Shown here piece by piece: positions 1 through 7,828 of a stretch of DNA of 64,000 nucleotides (position 1 is its first letter; each line of letters opens with the position of its first letter). The notes under the pieces were generated by a model that saw nothing but the letters and a program-made list of their open reading frames with translations, did not search any database and was not told the origin of the DNA. The position numbers and the translations under genes are program-made. The stretch is from Paludibacter sp. (GTDB lineage Bacteria; Bacteroidota; Bacteroidia; Bacteroidales; Paludibacteraceae), in NCBI RefSeq assembly GCF_009712605.1, contig NZ_WASO01000008.1:115096-179095 (forward strand). Direction: 5' to 3'.

Positions 1-2
1 CT

Positions 3-65
3 TATAGCATATTGGGTATTCTAATGAGAGACAACTTGATATATAAGGATAGAGATCGTAAATAA
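3..65 (+). CDS. possible 3' end of a gene cut by the window edge
   Basis: Twenty sense codons followed by TAA are open from the left edge in one frame (ending ...NLIYKDRDRK). The hydrophobic-then-basic tail looks like a plausible protein C-terminus, but the stretch is too short to assign a family. It may equally be chance. Confidence 0.3.
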   Translation, partial: YSILGILMRDNLIYKDRDRK

Positions 66-128
66 AAAAAGAAATAATTGGACATAACAAGGGTCCCTGA
101 TGGTGCAAGTATGGCAGATTGAATAGTT

Positions 129-237
129 CAAGTTTGAGCGCAGCGGTAACTTGGACTGGAAAGATTACCAAGTTGTACTTGGTTGTGGTTGCAAACCACT
201 TTGGTTACCAGCACAAGTTACGCTATCGCTAAACTTG
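129..237. repeat. structured non-coding region with nested inverted repeats
   Basis: In the gene-free first 396 nt, 129-152 pairs imperfectly with 214-237 (CAAGTTT...GTAACTTG against its complement). Inside lie two perfect small hairpins: ACCAAGT at 167-173 with ACTTGGT at 177-183, and GTGGTT at 185-190 with AACCAC at 194-199. No ORF fits. It could be a degraded mobile-element end or a structured RNA. Nothing else is recognisable in 66-396. Confidence 0.4.
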
Positions 238-396
238 CGCTAAACAACAGGCAACCTTGGAACAAGAGGAGCAATTAACAATCAGCGATAGCTAAGTCCG
301 ACGGGACGGGCTGAAATGAAAGTAAAACCCTAAAATCGCTATATAACCGAAAGACTTTAAAACTTCTAATATTCTCTACTTAACAATCAATGACCC

Positions 397-1296
397 ATGA
401 AAACGCCCCATTTAATTCTGACGATTTGTATCACAACTATACTTTTTAGTTGTTCTTCAAAAAAAAGTGAAGAAGCGCCAAAAGCTGATTCTGTTGCAGC
501 TTATACTTCTTCGGCTCCACCTCCTCCGGTTTCATCTTCAGCTGCCGTTGAAAATAAAAATGACAGCAATCGAAAATTTGTGCGTACGGCTGATCTTCGC
601 TTCAAGGTTAAGAATGTAATTAAATCATCATACGACATAGAAGCAATTGTTGGTCAACAAGGAGGATTCATTACTTCGACTGAATTACACAGTGAAATCA
701 ATGACACTCAAAAAGAGCGAATTAGTCGTGATTCTATTCTGGAGATGACTCGTTTTTCGGTTATCAATAATATTACAATTCGTGTACCCAACACTAAGCT
801 CGACACCACCTTAAAACTAATTGCCCGAAACATCATCTTTCTTGATTACCGCAACATCAAAGCTAATGATGTGTCGTTGCAGTTGTTATCAAATAATCTG
901 ACCCAGAAACGAACAGCCAGACACGCAGACCGCCTCACAAAGGCAGTGGATGAAAAAGGTAAAAAACTTGCTGAATCAACAGATGCCGAAGAATTAATAC
1001 TTAAGCAACAAGAAGACGCCGACAATGCAAAAATAGCTAACCTCGATCTAACAGACCAGATAAAATTCAGCACAATAACTCTATGCATCTATCAAGATGA
1101 ATCGGTGAGAAAGGAAATTATCGCCAATACAATTGACAACAATGCACCTGGATTTTGTAGCAAAATCTGGGATTCCGTCCTCTTCGGCTGGGACATTCTG
1201 TCTTATCTCATCACGCTTATTATTAAGCTCTGGTCGTTTATCATAATTGGTGGAATAATAGTTTTTGTGTATCAAAAATTCTTCCGCAAAAAATAA
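397..1296 (+). CDS. DUF4349-domain lipoprotein
   Basis: This is a predicted lipoprotein of 299 aa with a signal peptide ending in lipobox LFSC (lipid Cys about residue 19). A low-complexity linker rich in Ser, Ala and Pro covers about 30-50. The body from about 60 (RKFVRTADLRFKV, then a GGFI segment) matches the DUF4349 family as I know it, with a helical middle containing charged repeats. A strongly hydrophobic membrane segment lies at about 265-292 and is followed by basic residues, typical of DUF4349 proteins. The protein is probably held at the membrane with most of its chain in the periplasm. Its function is unknown. It appears monocistronic, with a strong terminator directly downstream. 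Confidence 0.8.
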   Translation: MKTPHLILTICITTILFSCSSKKSEEAPKADSVAAYTSSAPPPPVSSSAAVENKNDSNRKFVRTADLRFKVKNVIKSSYDIEAIVGQQGGFITSTELHSEINDTQKERISRDSILEMTRFSVINNITIRVPNTKLDTTLKLIARNIIFLDYRNIKANDVSLQLLSNNLTQKRTARHADRLTKAVDEKGKKLAESTDAEELILKQQEDADNAKIANLDLTDQIKFSTITLCIYQDESVRKEIIANTIDNNAPGFCSKIWDSVLFGWDILSYLITLIIKLWSFIIIGGIIVFVYQKFFRKK

Positions 1297-1315
1297 AATA
1301 GATACATCAAAACCC

Positions 1316-1354
1316 AAGAAAACCTCTGATCAATACATGATCAGAGGTTTTCTT
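1316..1354. terminator. intrinsic terminator after DUF4349 gene
   Basis: A perfect 17-bp stem (1316-1332 with 1338-1354) with a 5-nt loop, with AAGAAAA/TTTTCTT at its base, starts 20 nt after the stop codon. The A/T-rich flanks would let it work in both directions. Confidence 0.85.
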
Positions 1355-1482
1355 GCTCCATGTGGCGCAAGTATTGCATATGCCGCACGATTAGCGAAGT
1401 GTCTCGTGTGTCAGCAGGGGTAAGTAAATCAATATTTTATACAACAATAATTTGAAATAATACTAATCTTAAAAAAAACATT

Positions 1483-1785
1483 ATGAAACGAATCCAAAAA
1501 ACAATCATTTTTCTTTTGACTTTATCTTTAGTATCAATTTACGCACAAAATCCAAAACAATTAAAATATTCCGTCAAAAAAACTGAACGAACAGAAACAA
1601 AGAAAGACTCAGATGGAACTCATTATATCTCAACACTTCAAATAGATTCAATTGTTGGTGATAGCCTTCATACGATAATAACAAAGAAAACCACAACTAC
1701 ACGCGTAAACGGAAACTCAACAGAAACAAAAGTCGTGAGTTCGACAACTAAAACGGTAAAGGAAAACAAAACGACTGAAAACTGA
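1483..1785 (+). CDS. small secreted protein of unknown function
   Basis: This encodes 100 aa. An N-terminal signal peptide (MKRIQKTIIFLLTLSLVSIYAQ) is followed by a polar chain very rich in Thr, Lys and Ser with no cysteine. Beta-strand-like alternation (ISTLQIDSIVGDSLHTIITKK) suggests a small secreted beta protein. I do not recognise a family. The gene stands alone between long A/T-rich spacers. The signal peptide is the main reason to accept it as real. Confidence 0.6.
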   Translation: MKRIQKTIIFLLTLSLVSIYAQNPKQLKYSVKKTERTETKKDSDGTHYISTLQIDSIVGDSLHTIITKKTTTTRVNGNSTETKVVSSTTKTVKENKTTEN

Positions 1786-1922
1786 TACACAAAATTTACG
1801 AATCAAACACCGACCCCGTTCATCGTAGCGTGTAAAGCAGATTGGTGTTCGGCGTATGGCTCCGGCCTTGCAGCATCAAAATTAACTGCTTAGCAATACA
1901 ATCCTCCCCTAAACAAAAATAT

Positions 1923-1984
1923 TTCGACTTTTTTGTCTCACATATTTCAAATGTGCATTGCCGGAGCTATATTTGAAAGTCGAA
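1923..1984. repeat. inverted repeat upstream of lipoprotein gene
   Basis: TTCGACTTT (1923-1931) is complementary to AAAGTCGAA (1976-1984). An inner ATTTCAAAT/ATTTGAAA pair adds to the fold. A -7-like TATATTTG lies at 1968-1975. It may be a regulatory hairpin for the gene at 2040. Confidence 0.3.
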
Positions 1985-2039
1985 TGATTGACCAAAGAGA
2001 AAACACAAAAGTGCATATTCCGCAACACACAAGGATGCA

Positions 2040-2780
2040 ATGAGAAAAATCGTTTATCTGTTATTTGCCGTACTGCTTTGCAGTTCCTGTTCAGGACTTA
2101 AAGAATTGCAAACCAGCTTCAGGCAATTCGGAGCTAACCTTGAGTATGTTCACGACAGGCCAATCAGTGGCTGCCTAAAAAAAGATTCGGTTGTAATTAT
2201 GATGCACGACTATCTGATTGACGGAAAAACAACTGTACGAAAAGGAAGCATGCTTATTCTCCCTTTTCTGTTTTTCAATTATTTCGAACAAAACTATTGG
2301 ATCACATTAGGACAGGAGGCATTGAACAACCGTTATGACGACTTTTTTAACGCCAACCTGACAGAAGAGTGCCATCGAAACGGATGTTTTAATCTGGCCT
2401 CCGTAATCTCGAACGATTCGACTTACACTCTCGAAATCGGAGTGGACACCTGTTACACAAGAGCAAAATACAAGAGATTCTCTTCCTTTGTTTATTTCGG
2501 ATACGGATACTCGTCTTTTAATGACGAATACGGCAAAACACCGAAAACGACACTAAAAGTTTCCGCCGTTTTACGACAAGCCGGAAATGTTATTTTTCGG
2601 AAACAGTATGTCAGCGAAAACAGCATATCGCGGGGAATAGAAGGCGGACAGGGAAAGAACGATCCAAGAGGCATCCTGATACGCAGCATGACCGGCTCAT
2701 TGTCTCTGAGCACCAAACAATGTATCGAAGAGATAGTAACAGACATAAACAAAGCACTTCTACTAAACACAAAGCAATAA
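2040..2780 (+). CDS. lipoprotein of unknown function
   Basis: This encodes 246 aa with a short signal peptide and lipobox (LCSSC, lipid Cys about 17), so it should be anchored to a periplasmic or outer-membrane leaflet. Beyond that I recognise no family. The mature part has few features: a Cys pair near EECHRNGCF, a Tyr-rich stretch (about 155-165) and a Gly-rich segment GIEGGQGKNDPRG. It is followed after 36 nt by a VOC-protein gene on the same strand and may be co-transcribed with it. Confidence 0.65.
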   Translation: MRKIVYLLFAVLLCSSCSGLKELQTSFRQFGANLEYVHDRPISGCLKKDSVVIMMHDYLIDGKTTVRKGSMLILPFLFFNYFEQNYWITLGQEALNNRYDDFFNANLTEECHRNGCFNLASVISNDSTYTLEIGVDTCYTRAKYKRFSSFVYFGYGYSSFNDEYGKTPKTTLKVSAVLRQAGNVIFRKQYVSENSISRGIEGGQGKNDPRGILIRSMTGSLSLSTKQCIEEIVTDINKALLLNTKQ

Positions 2781-2816
2781 ATATCATCAACATACAATTC
2801 ATTAAACATTAAAATC

Positions 2817-3251
2817 ATGATCAATATCAATCCATACCTGGCATTTCCGGGTACATGCGAAGACGCATTCAAATTCTACGAACAAGTTTTTAACGCCAAA
2901 ATTTCCAGACTGGAACGATTTAGCGATATGCCACAACAAGATGATCTGGTGGTACCCGAACCATTTATGAACAAAGTAATGCATGTTGCCCTGCCGATAA
3001 GCAACGAAGCAATACTGATGGGAAGCGATGGCGGAGACGAATGGTCGCCGAAAATGACAACCGGAAACAACGTCACTCTTTCGGTTGCTGTGGATACGAA
3101 TGAAGAAGCCGACCGCATATTTGAGGCATTGGCAGAAGATGGCAAAATTGCCATGCCCATGGGTATTACATTTTGGGGCGAATATTTTGGAATGTGTACC
3201 GATAAATACGATATAAACTGGATGATAAGCAGTAAGCAAAGAAGCAAATAA
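2817..3251 (+). CDS. VOC-superfamily protein, PhnB/YjdN-like
   Basis: This 144-aa protein has the vicinal-oxygen-chelate fold of the PhnB (3-demethylubiquinone methyltransferase-like) group. The start ININPYLAFPGTCEDAFKFYEQVF is the classic opening strand and helix of the family. The mid-region gMGSDGGDEW and the closing GITFWGEYFGMCTDKYDINWMI match the usual C-terminal signature. Members are cytosolic metal-binding dimers of mostly unknown substrate. It is full length for the family. A terminator follows 24 nt after the stop. Confidence 0.88.
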   Translation: MININPYLAFPGTCEDAFKFYEQVFNAKISRLERFSDMPQQDDLVVPEPFMNKVMHVALPISNEAILMGSDGGDEWSPKMTTGNNVTLSVAVDTNEEADRIFEALAEDGKIAMPMGITFWGEYFGMCTDKYDINWMISSKQRSK

Positions 3252-3274
3252 TCATCAGCTGTTTCCCTTATAGC

Positions 3275-3314
3275 AAGGTGTCTCCGCAGTCGAATAGCGA
3301 GAGGCACCTTTTTT
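3275..3314 (+). terminator. intrinsic terminator
   Basis: A stem AAGGTGTCTC / GAGAGGCACCTT with a short mismatch is followed by TTTTTT, just after the VOC gene. Confidence 0.7.
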
Positions 3315-3396
3315 ACGTTTGTCCGGAAAATATCGTCGTGACCTTTTAGAGCCAGCAAATATTTTTTGTACTTTTGACACAGCAATTGCCTTTATC

Positions 3397-4557
3397 ATGT
3401 TCACAAAGAAAAAACTCAAGATAAACCGTCACCTTTTTTATGAGACATCTCATTCCCCCTCTCTTGTTGATATTGTGGGAGAAAAGATGCTGTCGAAAGT
3501 AACCGATTTTTGTTTTATTGCCAACCCCTATTTCCCGGACAAACGTCTCACAAAAAAATTACAGGATCGTTTGCCCATGCTGATGAAGTCGTACCCATCG
3601 AGCAATCCGCGCCTGTCGCAGGAACTTCTGGCGAAAGTACTTCACGTCAAACCGGAACAGCTGCTTATCGGCAATGGAGCTTCAGAACTGATTACCATTA
3701 TCCAAAAAGAGTTCATCGACGACTTTGCCATCCCGGTACCAACGTTCAGCGAATATACCGATAAACTGAAAAAGCAGGAATGCGCGCATCTTTTTCAGCT
3801 TCCGCCGGAAAAGAACTATCAGCTCGATCTGGATGAATATGCCCGGTGGATTGACGAACACGGAATCACATCGGCACTGATTATCAACCCCGGAAATCCT
3901 ACAGGACAGTTACTGTCTCTCAACGATATGATTGTGTTCCTCAACCGAATGCAACACCTACGGTTAATCATTGTTGATGAATCATTTATGGATTTTGCAG
4001 CCGAGGATATTCCTTCGCTGTTGCCTCATGTAAAACATCATCCTAACGTAATTATAGTGCGTTCCATGAGTAAACATTGCGGAGTTCCGGGCTTACGTCT
4101 GGGCTATTGCTGCACGGCCAACATGGAATTATTGAAACGGTTGCGCGGACTTACTCCGGTTTGGAATATCAACACCATTGCAGAATATTTTGTATCGCAA
4201 TTACCGGCCACCGACGCGCAGTATCAAAAAGCACGGCTACGTGTAATAAAAGATGTTCGCTATCTTTACAACGAATTAAAGAATCTGGACGGCTTTCTGG
4301 CCTATCCTACCGCCAGCAATTTTGTACTGATAAAGATTCTTTGCGGGCTAAATGCGACCGAACTGCAACACAAGCTACTGGAAGAATACCATCTTTATGT
4401 GCGAGATTGCAGTAACAAAACAGGCATGGACAAGCTGCATATCCGGGTGGCTTCGCAGGGAATGGCAAAAGACAAATTGCTGATTGCAGCACTGAAAGGA
4501 ATAAGTGCGCAGTACACAGCAAGCAGTAAACAGCAGGAACTTCATCAGTCTAAATGA
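3397..4557 (+). CDS. class I/II PLP-dependent aminotransferase
   Basis: This 386-aa fold-type I aminotransferase resembles histidinol-phosphate aminotransferase and CobD. Visible motifs are GNGASELI (cofactor phosphate region), NPGNPTG (substrate/PLP loop), IIVDESFMDF (PLP-binding Asp) and RSMSKHCGVPGLRLGY, where the Lys forms the Schiff base. The Arg in HIRVASQGM is the usual carboxylate-binding residue. A longer reading frame begins at 3319, but a -7 element TACTTTTG at 3369-3376 lies within it, so I take ATG 3397. Close homologues in Bacteroidota often carry an N-terminal nucleotidyltransferase domain; here that domain is absent. It heads a three-gene set with an amidotransferase and a HAD phosphatase. 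The substrate is unknown. Confidence 0.87.
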   Translation: MFTKKKLKINRHLFYETSHSPSLVDIVGEKMLSKVTDFCFIANPYFPDKRLTKKLQDRLPMLMKSYPSSNPRLSQELLAKVLHVKPEQLLIGNGASELITIIQKEFIDDFAIPVPTFSEYTDKLKKQECAHLFQLPPEKNYQLDLDEYARWIDEHGITSALIINPGNPTGQLLSLNDMIVFLNRMQHLRLIIVDESFMDFAAEDIPSLLPHVKHHPNVIIVRSMSKHCGVPGLRLGYCCTANMELLKRLRGLTPVWNINTIAEYFVSQLPATDAQYQKARLRVIKDVRYLYNELKNLDGFLAYPTASNFVLIKILCGLNATELQHKLLEEYHLYVRDCSNKTGMDKLHIRVASQGMAKDKLLIAALKGISAQYTASSKQQELHQSK

Positions 4558-4623
4558 TGCCTGAACCACAGAAAAAAGCTAAATTGAAATCTTGAAATTT
4601 GAAATACTGAATCACATAAAAGT

Positions 4624-5340
4624 ATGTCGAAAAAGAAGAAAGTACTGATCGTCACACGACGTGAATTACGAAAAAACAAACTAATAAACTGGGTATCTGA
4701 AATATACCTTCAAATATTAGCACAGGGAGGTGTAATGCCCATCCTTGTACCTATTTCACAGGGCACCATTGCCAACCTTCCCGATTATCTCGAAGATTAT
4801 GACGGGCTATTAATGTCGGAAGGTGGCGATATTAGTCCGGCGTATTATAATGAGTCGTACAGCGTGAGCAAGCTGGACGAATACGATCCGATTAAAGACG
4901 AAATAGAAATAGCTTGTTGTCGCCATGCCATGGAACACGACAAACCAATTCTTGGCTTCTGCCGTGGCATGCACATGATTAACGTGGCTTTCGGTGGCAG
5001 CCTGCATCTTGATGTACACGAAGTGAACAAACGCAGCGTTGTCCATATCGACTATGACCATTACGACACGCATCGCCACCCGATTTCCATTTTTGAAAAC
5101 ACTCCACTGATGAATTGGTACAAACAAAAAGACCTTTTGGTAAACACTTACCATCACCAGGGCATTAAAAAACTGGCACCAGAACTGATCGCCATGGCAC
5201 AGGCACCCGACGGATTGATCGAAGGAATCTATCATCCGAAACACAAATTTGTGGTGGGTTTGCAATTTCACCCCGAACGCATGTATCAGGAACACCCGGG
5301 CAACAAACTGGTATTCAAATCATTTATAGATTCATTGTAA
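4624..5340 (+). CDS. class I glutamine amidotransferase / gamma-glutamyl hydrolase (peptidase C26)
   Basis: This 238-aa protein has the C26/PuuD-like fold. The nucleophile is Cys113 in GFCRGMHMIN, and the His and Glu of the triad are at about 216 and 218 in QFHPERM. The oxyanion-loop region SEGGDISP is typical of gamma-glutamyl-gamma-aminobutyrate hydrolases. It probably cleaves a gamma-glutamyl amide or moves ammonia from glutamine in the cytosol. It lies 66 nt after the aminotransferase and 36 nt before the HAD gene, so the three probably share a pathway. The family call is firm; the substrate is not. Confidence 0.85.
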   Translation: MSKKKKVLIVTRRELRKNKLINWVSEIYLQILAQGGVMPILVPISQGTIANLPDYLEDYDGLLMSEGGDISPAYYNESYSVSKLDEYDPIKDEIEIACCRHAMEHDKPILGFCRGMHMINVAFGGSLHLDVHEVNKRSVVHIDYDHYDTHRHPISIFENTPLMNWYKQKDLLVNTYHHQGIKKLAPELIAMAQAPDGLIEGIYHPKHKFVVGLQFHPERMYQEHPGNKLVFKSFIDSL

Positions 5341-5376
5341 CAACTCACATTTTATAATTCATAATTCACAATCACT

Positions 5377-6225
5377 ATGATGGGACTTGACGATTTTAAG
5401 GACGTTGCCTTGAAGTACAAGGTAATTTTTTTCGACGCTTACGGCGTATTGAAAAACTACAAGGGTATGTTACCTGGAGTGAAGGAGATGTTCCACTTTT
5501 TGCAGGAAAACAACATCGCTTTCTACATTCTGACCAACGATGCCTCTCGTAGCCCCGAACTACTGGCAAAATCATATATTGATGCCGGTATTGTGGAAGT
5601 CAACGAAAGCAAAATTATTTCGTCAGGCATGTTGGCCCGCGAATATATCCAAAACAAAGTGCAAAGAGGACGTATTGCTTATCTGGGAACCGAAGCTTCT
5701 GCCCATTACATCGAAAACGAAGGCCTCAACACCATCTCGATTAAAGACGTAGACCTCGAAAACTACATAGACATCAGCGCATTAGTACTGCTCGACGATG
5801 AAGGCTTCGACTGGAATGTCGATTTAATCAAGGCGCTTAACCTGATCCGCAAAAAACCGATTCCTGTGATTGTGGCCAATACCGATGGTACCTATCCTGT
5901 AACCAGAAAAGATGTGGCTATTTCTGTCGGCGCTGTGGGAGACATGCTCGAAGCTCTTGCTCGTAAAACATTCATCCGCTTTGGTAAGCCGGACTCTCAG
6001 ATGTTCAGTTTTGCATTCGATTATTGCGCTAAAGAACACGACGTTACCAAAAAAGACATTCTAATGGTGGGTGACTCTCTGATTACAGACATCATTGGGG
6101 GAAACAAATTCGGAATCGATACTTGTCTTGTTCTGACCGGTAACGTTCAGCCAGACAGTTATGAGCTGATGATTCGCTCGTACGGCATTATCCCTGATTA
6201 TATTTGTGAGTCTATTGTTTTATAA
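5377..6225 (+). CDS. HAD superfamily class IIA hydrolase
   Basis: This 282-aa NagD-like HAD phosphatase has motif I FFDAYGVL (nucleophile Asp20), motif II YILTND, motif III Lys in FGKPDSQMF, and motif IV MVGDSLITDIIGGNKFGIDT. The second residue of motif I is Ala rather than the usual acidic Asp, so the general acid D+2 is Tyr (D-A-Y); this resembles the HAD-IIA hypothetical subgroup 4. It is cytosolic and probably hydrolyses a small phosphomonoester. As the last gene of the aminotransferase-amidotransferase-HAD set, it may dephosphorylate the product of the other two. Confidence 0.85.
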   Translation: MMGLDDFKDVALKYKVIFFDAYGVLKNYKGMLPGVKEMFHFLQENNIAFYILTNDASRSPELLAKSYIDAGIVEVNESKIISSGMLAREYIQNKVQRGRIAYLGTEASAHYIENEGLNTISIKDVDLENYIDISALVLLDDEGFDWNVDLIKALNLIRKKPIPVIVANTDGTYPVTRKDVAISVGAVGDMLEALARKTFIRFGKPDSQMFSFAFDYCAKEHDVTKKDILMVGDSLITDIIGGNKFGIDTCLVLTGNVQPDSYELMIRSYGIIPDYICESIVL

Positions 6226-6304
6226 TCAAAATCGCAATAGTTTTTTTTAATGTTTGATTAATCTGATTAACACACTAACAAAAAGTGAATTAGAGAATCT
6301 GACT

Positions 6305-6312
6305 TATCTTTG
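6305..6312 (+). promoter_or_regulatory. -7 promoter element for secreted protein gene
   Basis: TATCTTTG fits the Bacteroidota -7 consensus TAnnTTTG. It overlaps the first possible (TTG) start at 6310 and therefore favours the ATG at 6370. Confidence 0.55.
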
Positions 6313-6369
6313 CAAGTCGACTTTCTCTTTATCATTATTAATCAACCAACTGGTTATCTTACGTTCAAA

Positions 6370-7020
6370 ATGTTGCGGCTAACAACTATTTTCTTGTTGT
6401 GCATTTTAGGTTTTCGTTTCTCAACTGCACAGGAACTTAAACCCGACTTTAAATTGCCTTCCATTGGGAAATGGCTCGAAAAGCAAGATGGAGCTCCGGC
6501 TAATTGGCTGGGGAGGAAATTTCAGCACAAAGAACTCCGTGAACCCATCAACGTGGTTATTATCGATCCTTTTGCCAAAAGCAAAGAAGAAGCGATCAAT
6601 AAACTGATGGCCGAATGCAAAAGGCATGGTTATAAGGATAAAATCGGACATTCGTCGGGCTATTGTGCAGAATTGGACAGCACGCGACTTTCCCAGTTAC
6701 CCGGCGAACACAAAAGAGCACTGGCTAACAAAGGATTTATCAGAACGAATAATCATGGCAGAATATTAGGTCCGGAATTTTTCGATGGAAAATATATTTT
6801 TGTAGGGGCGTTCAGCCGTGAGGCTTTTCAGCTTTTCACCAAAGCCCACCACGCATACCGGTCATTCCTGATTGCACGCAACGACTTTTGTCAAAAGCTA
6901 AGTAAGGGCGAAACCTATAAAATAGTTGGCCAATACAATCTCGGGAACAACATTAACACAAATGAAGTTACTACAGGAGATCATGACGGCAAAGCAATTC
7001 TGCTATTTGCCAACAGGTAA
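6370..7020 (+). CDS. secreted protein, distant LssY C-terminal-like; paralogue of 50584-51237
   Basis: This 216-aa protein has a cleavable signal peptide (MLRLTTIFLLCILGFRFSTAQ). It is clearly paralogous to the minus-strand gene at 50584: both share KLP.IGKW, PADWLG-type spacing, EPINVVIID.FAK, GHSSGY, NNHGRI.GPE.FDGKYIFVGAFSREAF, ARNDFC.KL and TTGDHDG.AILL. The pattern PINVVII ... NHGRI ... FVGA.SR.. ... H....ARND resembles the LssY_C family in order and spacing, which I offer as inference only. It is exported, and its function is unknown. It is monocistronic, with a terminator 20 nt downstream. Confidence 0.7.
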   Translation: MLRLTTIFLLCILGFRFSTAQELKPDFKLPSIGKWLEKQDGAPANWLGRKFQHKELREPINVVIIDPFAKSKEEAINKLMAECKRHGYKDKIGHSSGYCAELDSTRLSQLPGEHKRALANKGFIRTNNHGRILGPEFFDGKYIFVGAFSREAFQLFTKAHHAYRSFLIARNDFCQKLSKGETYKIVGQYNLGNNINTNEVTTGDHDGKAILLFANR

Positions 7021-7040
7021 ATAACGAATCATATCCATAT

Positions 7041-7082
7041 AAAACAGAAAGAGACATACGACCGTGTGTCTCTTTTTGTTTT
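7041..7082. terminator. intrinsic terminator (inverted twin of 7768-7807)
   Basis: A 16-bp stem with one mismatch (7041-7056 with 7067-7082) ends in TTTTTGTTTT. Its sequence, including the loop, is nearly the reverse complement of the hairpin at 7768-7807. Confidence 0.8.
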
Positions 7083-7290
7083 ACAATATGTTCATTTCGA
7101 TTTTACGCCTAAAACAAAATCTTTTCAACGCGCTGGGATTAATTTGTTTTTTGCCTGCGGCATGCCTTATTTTTTGGCACAAAAAGTAAACAAAAACAGA
7201 GACGGAAAGAATTCGATTGTCCCTCCAGGTCTGGCTTCACTAGAGGTTATAAAATAGACATTATATCGATTAAGCGTATATAAATTTTAA

Positions 7291-7465
7291 TTGCAGACCT
7301 CTCCTCTCACGACGACTTCGTGTCGGAGTCAGATATTTATCGTCTGACCCAACCTCCTCCCCCAAGGGGAGGAGGAGTAAGACAGTGAAACATTTAGTAT
7401 TTAGTTCATTTTGCAGATTTTCCCCCTCTCTTCGGGAGAGGGGCTAGGGGAGAGGTCAGATGCAA
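7291..7465. repeat. MITE-like palindromic element, copy 1
   Basis: The element is bounded by TTGCAGACCTCTCC (7291-7304) and GGAGAGGTCAGATGCAA (7449-7465), which are inverted copies apart from a 3-nt gap. Inside are further palindromes (CCTCC...GGAGG, CCCTCTC...GAGAGGG). A second copy in the same orientation lies at 21319-21452. No ORF is present. Such G/C-rich palindromes are dispersed in many Bacteroidota genomes. Confidence 0.7.
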
Positions 7466-7523
7466 AAATTAAGAAATGAATTAAACGGTATAATGTCTAA
7501 TATGAATATCGGATTTGACACCT

Positions 7524-7713
7524 AAACCCTGTTAAGGGTTTACAGTAAATAACCGTGCGTGCAACGCGCGGTAGGCAATAAGCAAGCCTTTCAACCCCAT
7601 AGTGGGTTGTCCGATTGTATAATAATGGGTAACCCCTAAAGGGTTGATAAATGCGGATGCTCTCTCTTCCCCGCACTACGTACGGGGTTATTCATAGTGA
7701 GTCCCTACAGGAC
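7524..7713. repeat. array of short perfect palindromes
   Basis: Successive small hairpins occupy this gene-free stretch: AAACCCT/AGGGTTT (7524-7541), ACCG/CGGT (7552-7572), CAACCC/GGGTTG (7592-7609), AACCC/GGGTT (7631-7645), CCCCG/CGGGG (7669-7687) and GTCC/GGAC (7701-7713). Spacing is irregular and arms differ, so it is not a CRISPR. The style matches 48103-48219. Confidence 0.55.
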
Positions 7714-7767
7714 AAACGTCTAAGCAAAATATCGGGATCCTATTCTAATTTTATAAGACTCACATTT

Positions 7768-7807
7768 AAAACAAAAGAGACACACGGTAGTATGTCTCTT
7801 TTGTTTT
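7768..7807. terminator. terminator of fumarase gene
   Basis: A perfect 15-bp stem (7768-7782 with 7793-7807) has a U-tract on the minus strand, 21 nt beyond the fumarase stop codon. Confidence 0.82.
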
Positions 7808-7828
7808 TATGAATCCATATGGTTCGGA

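Noticed and set aside
7066..7257. 63-codon frame after the secreted-protein gene
   Set aside because: It begins in the terminator hairpin and lies in repeat-rich DNA with no recognisable product.
7524..7713. CRISPR array
   Set aside because: The palindromes differ from each other, spacing is irregular and no cas genes are present.
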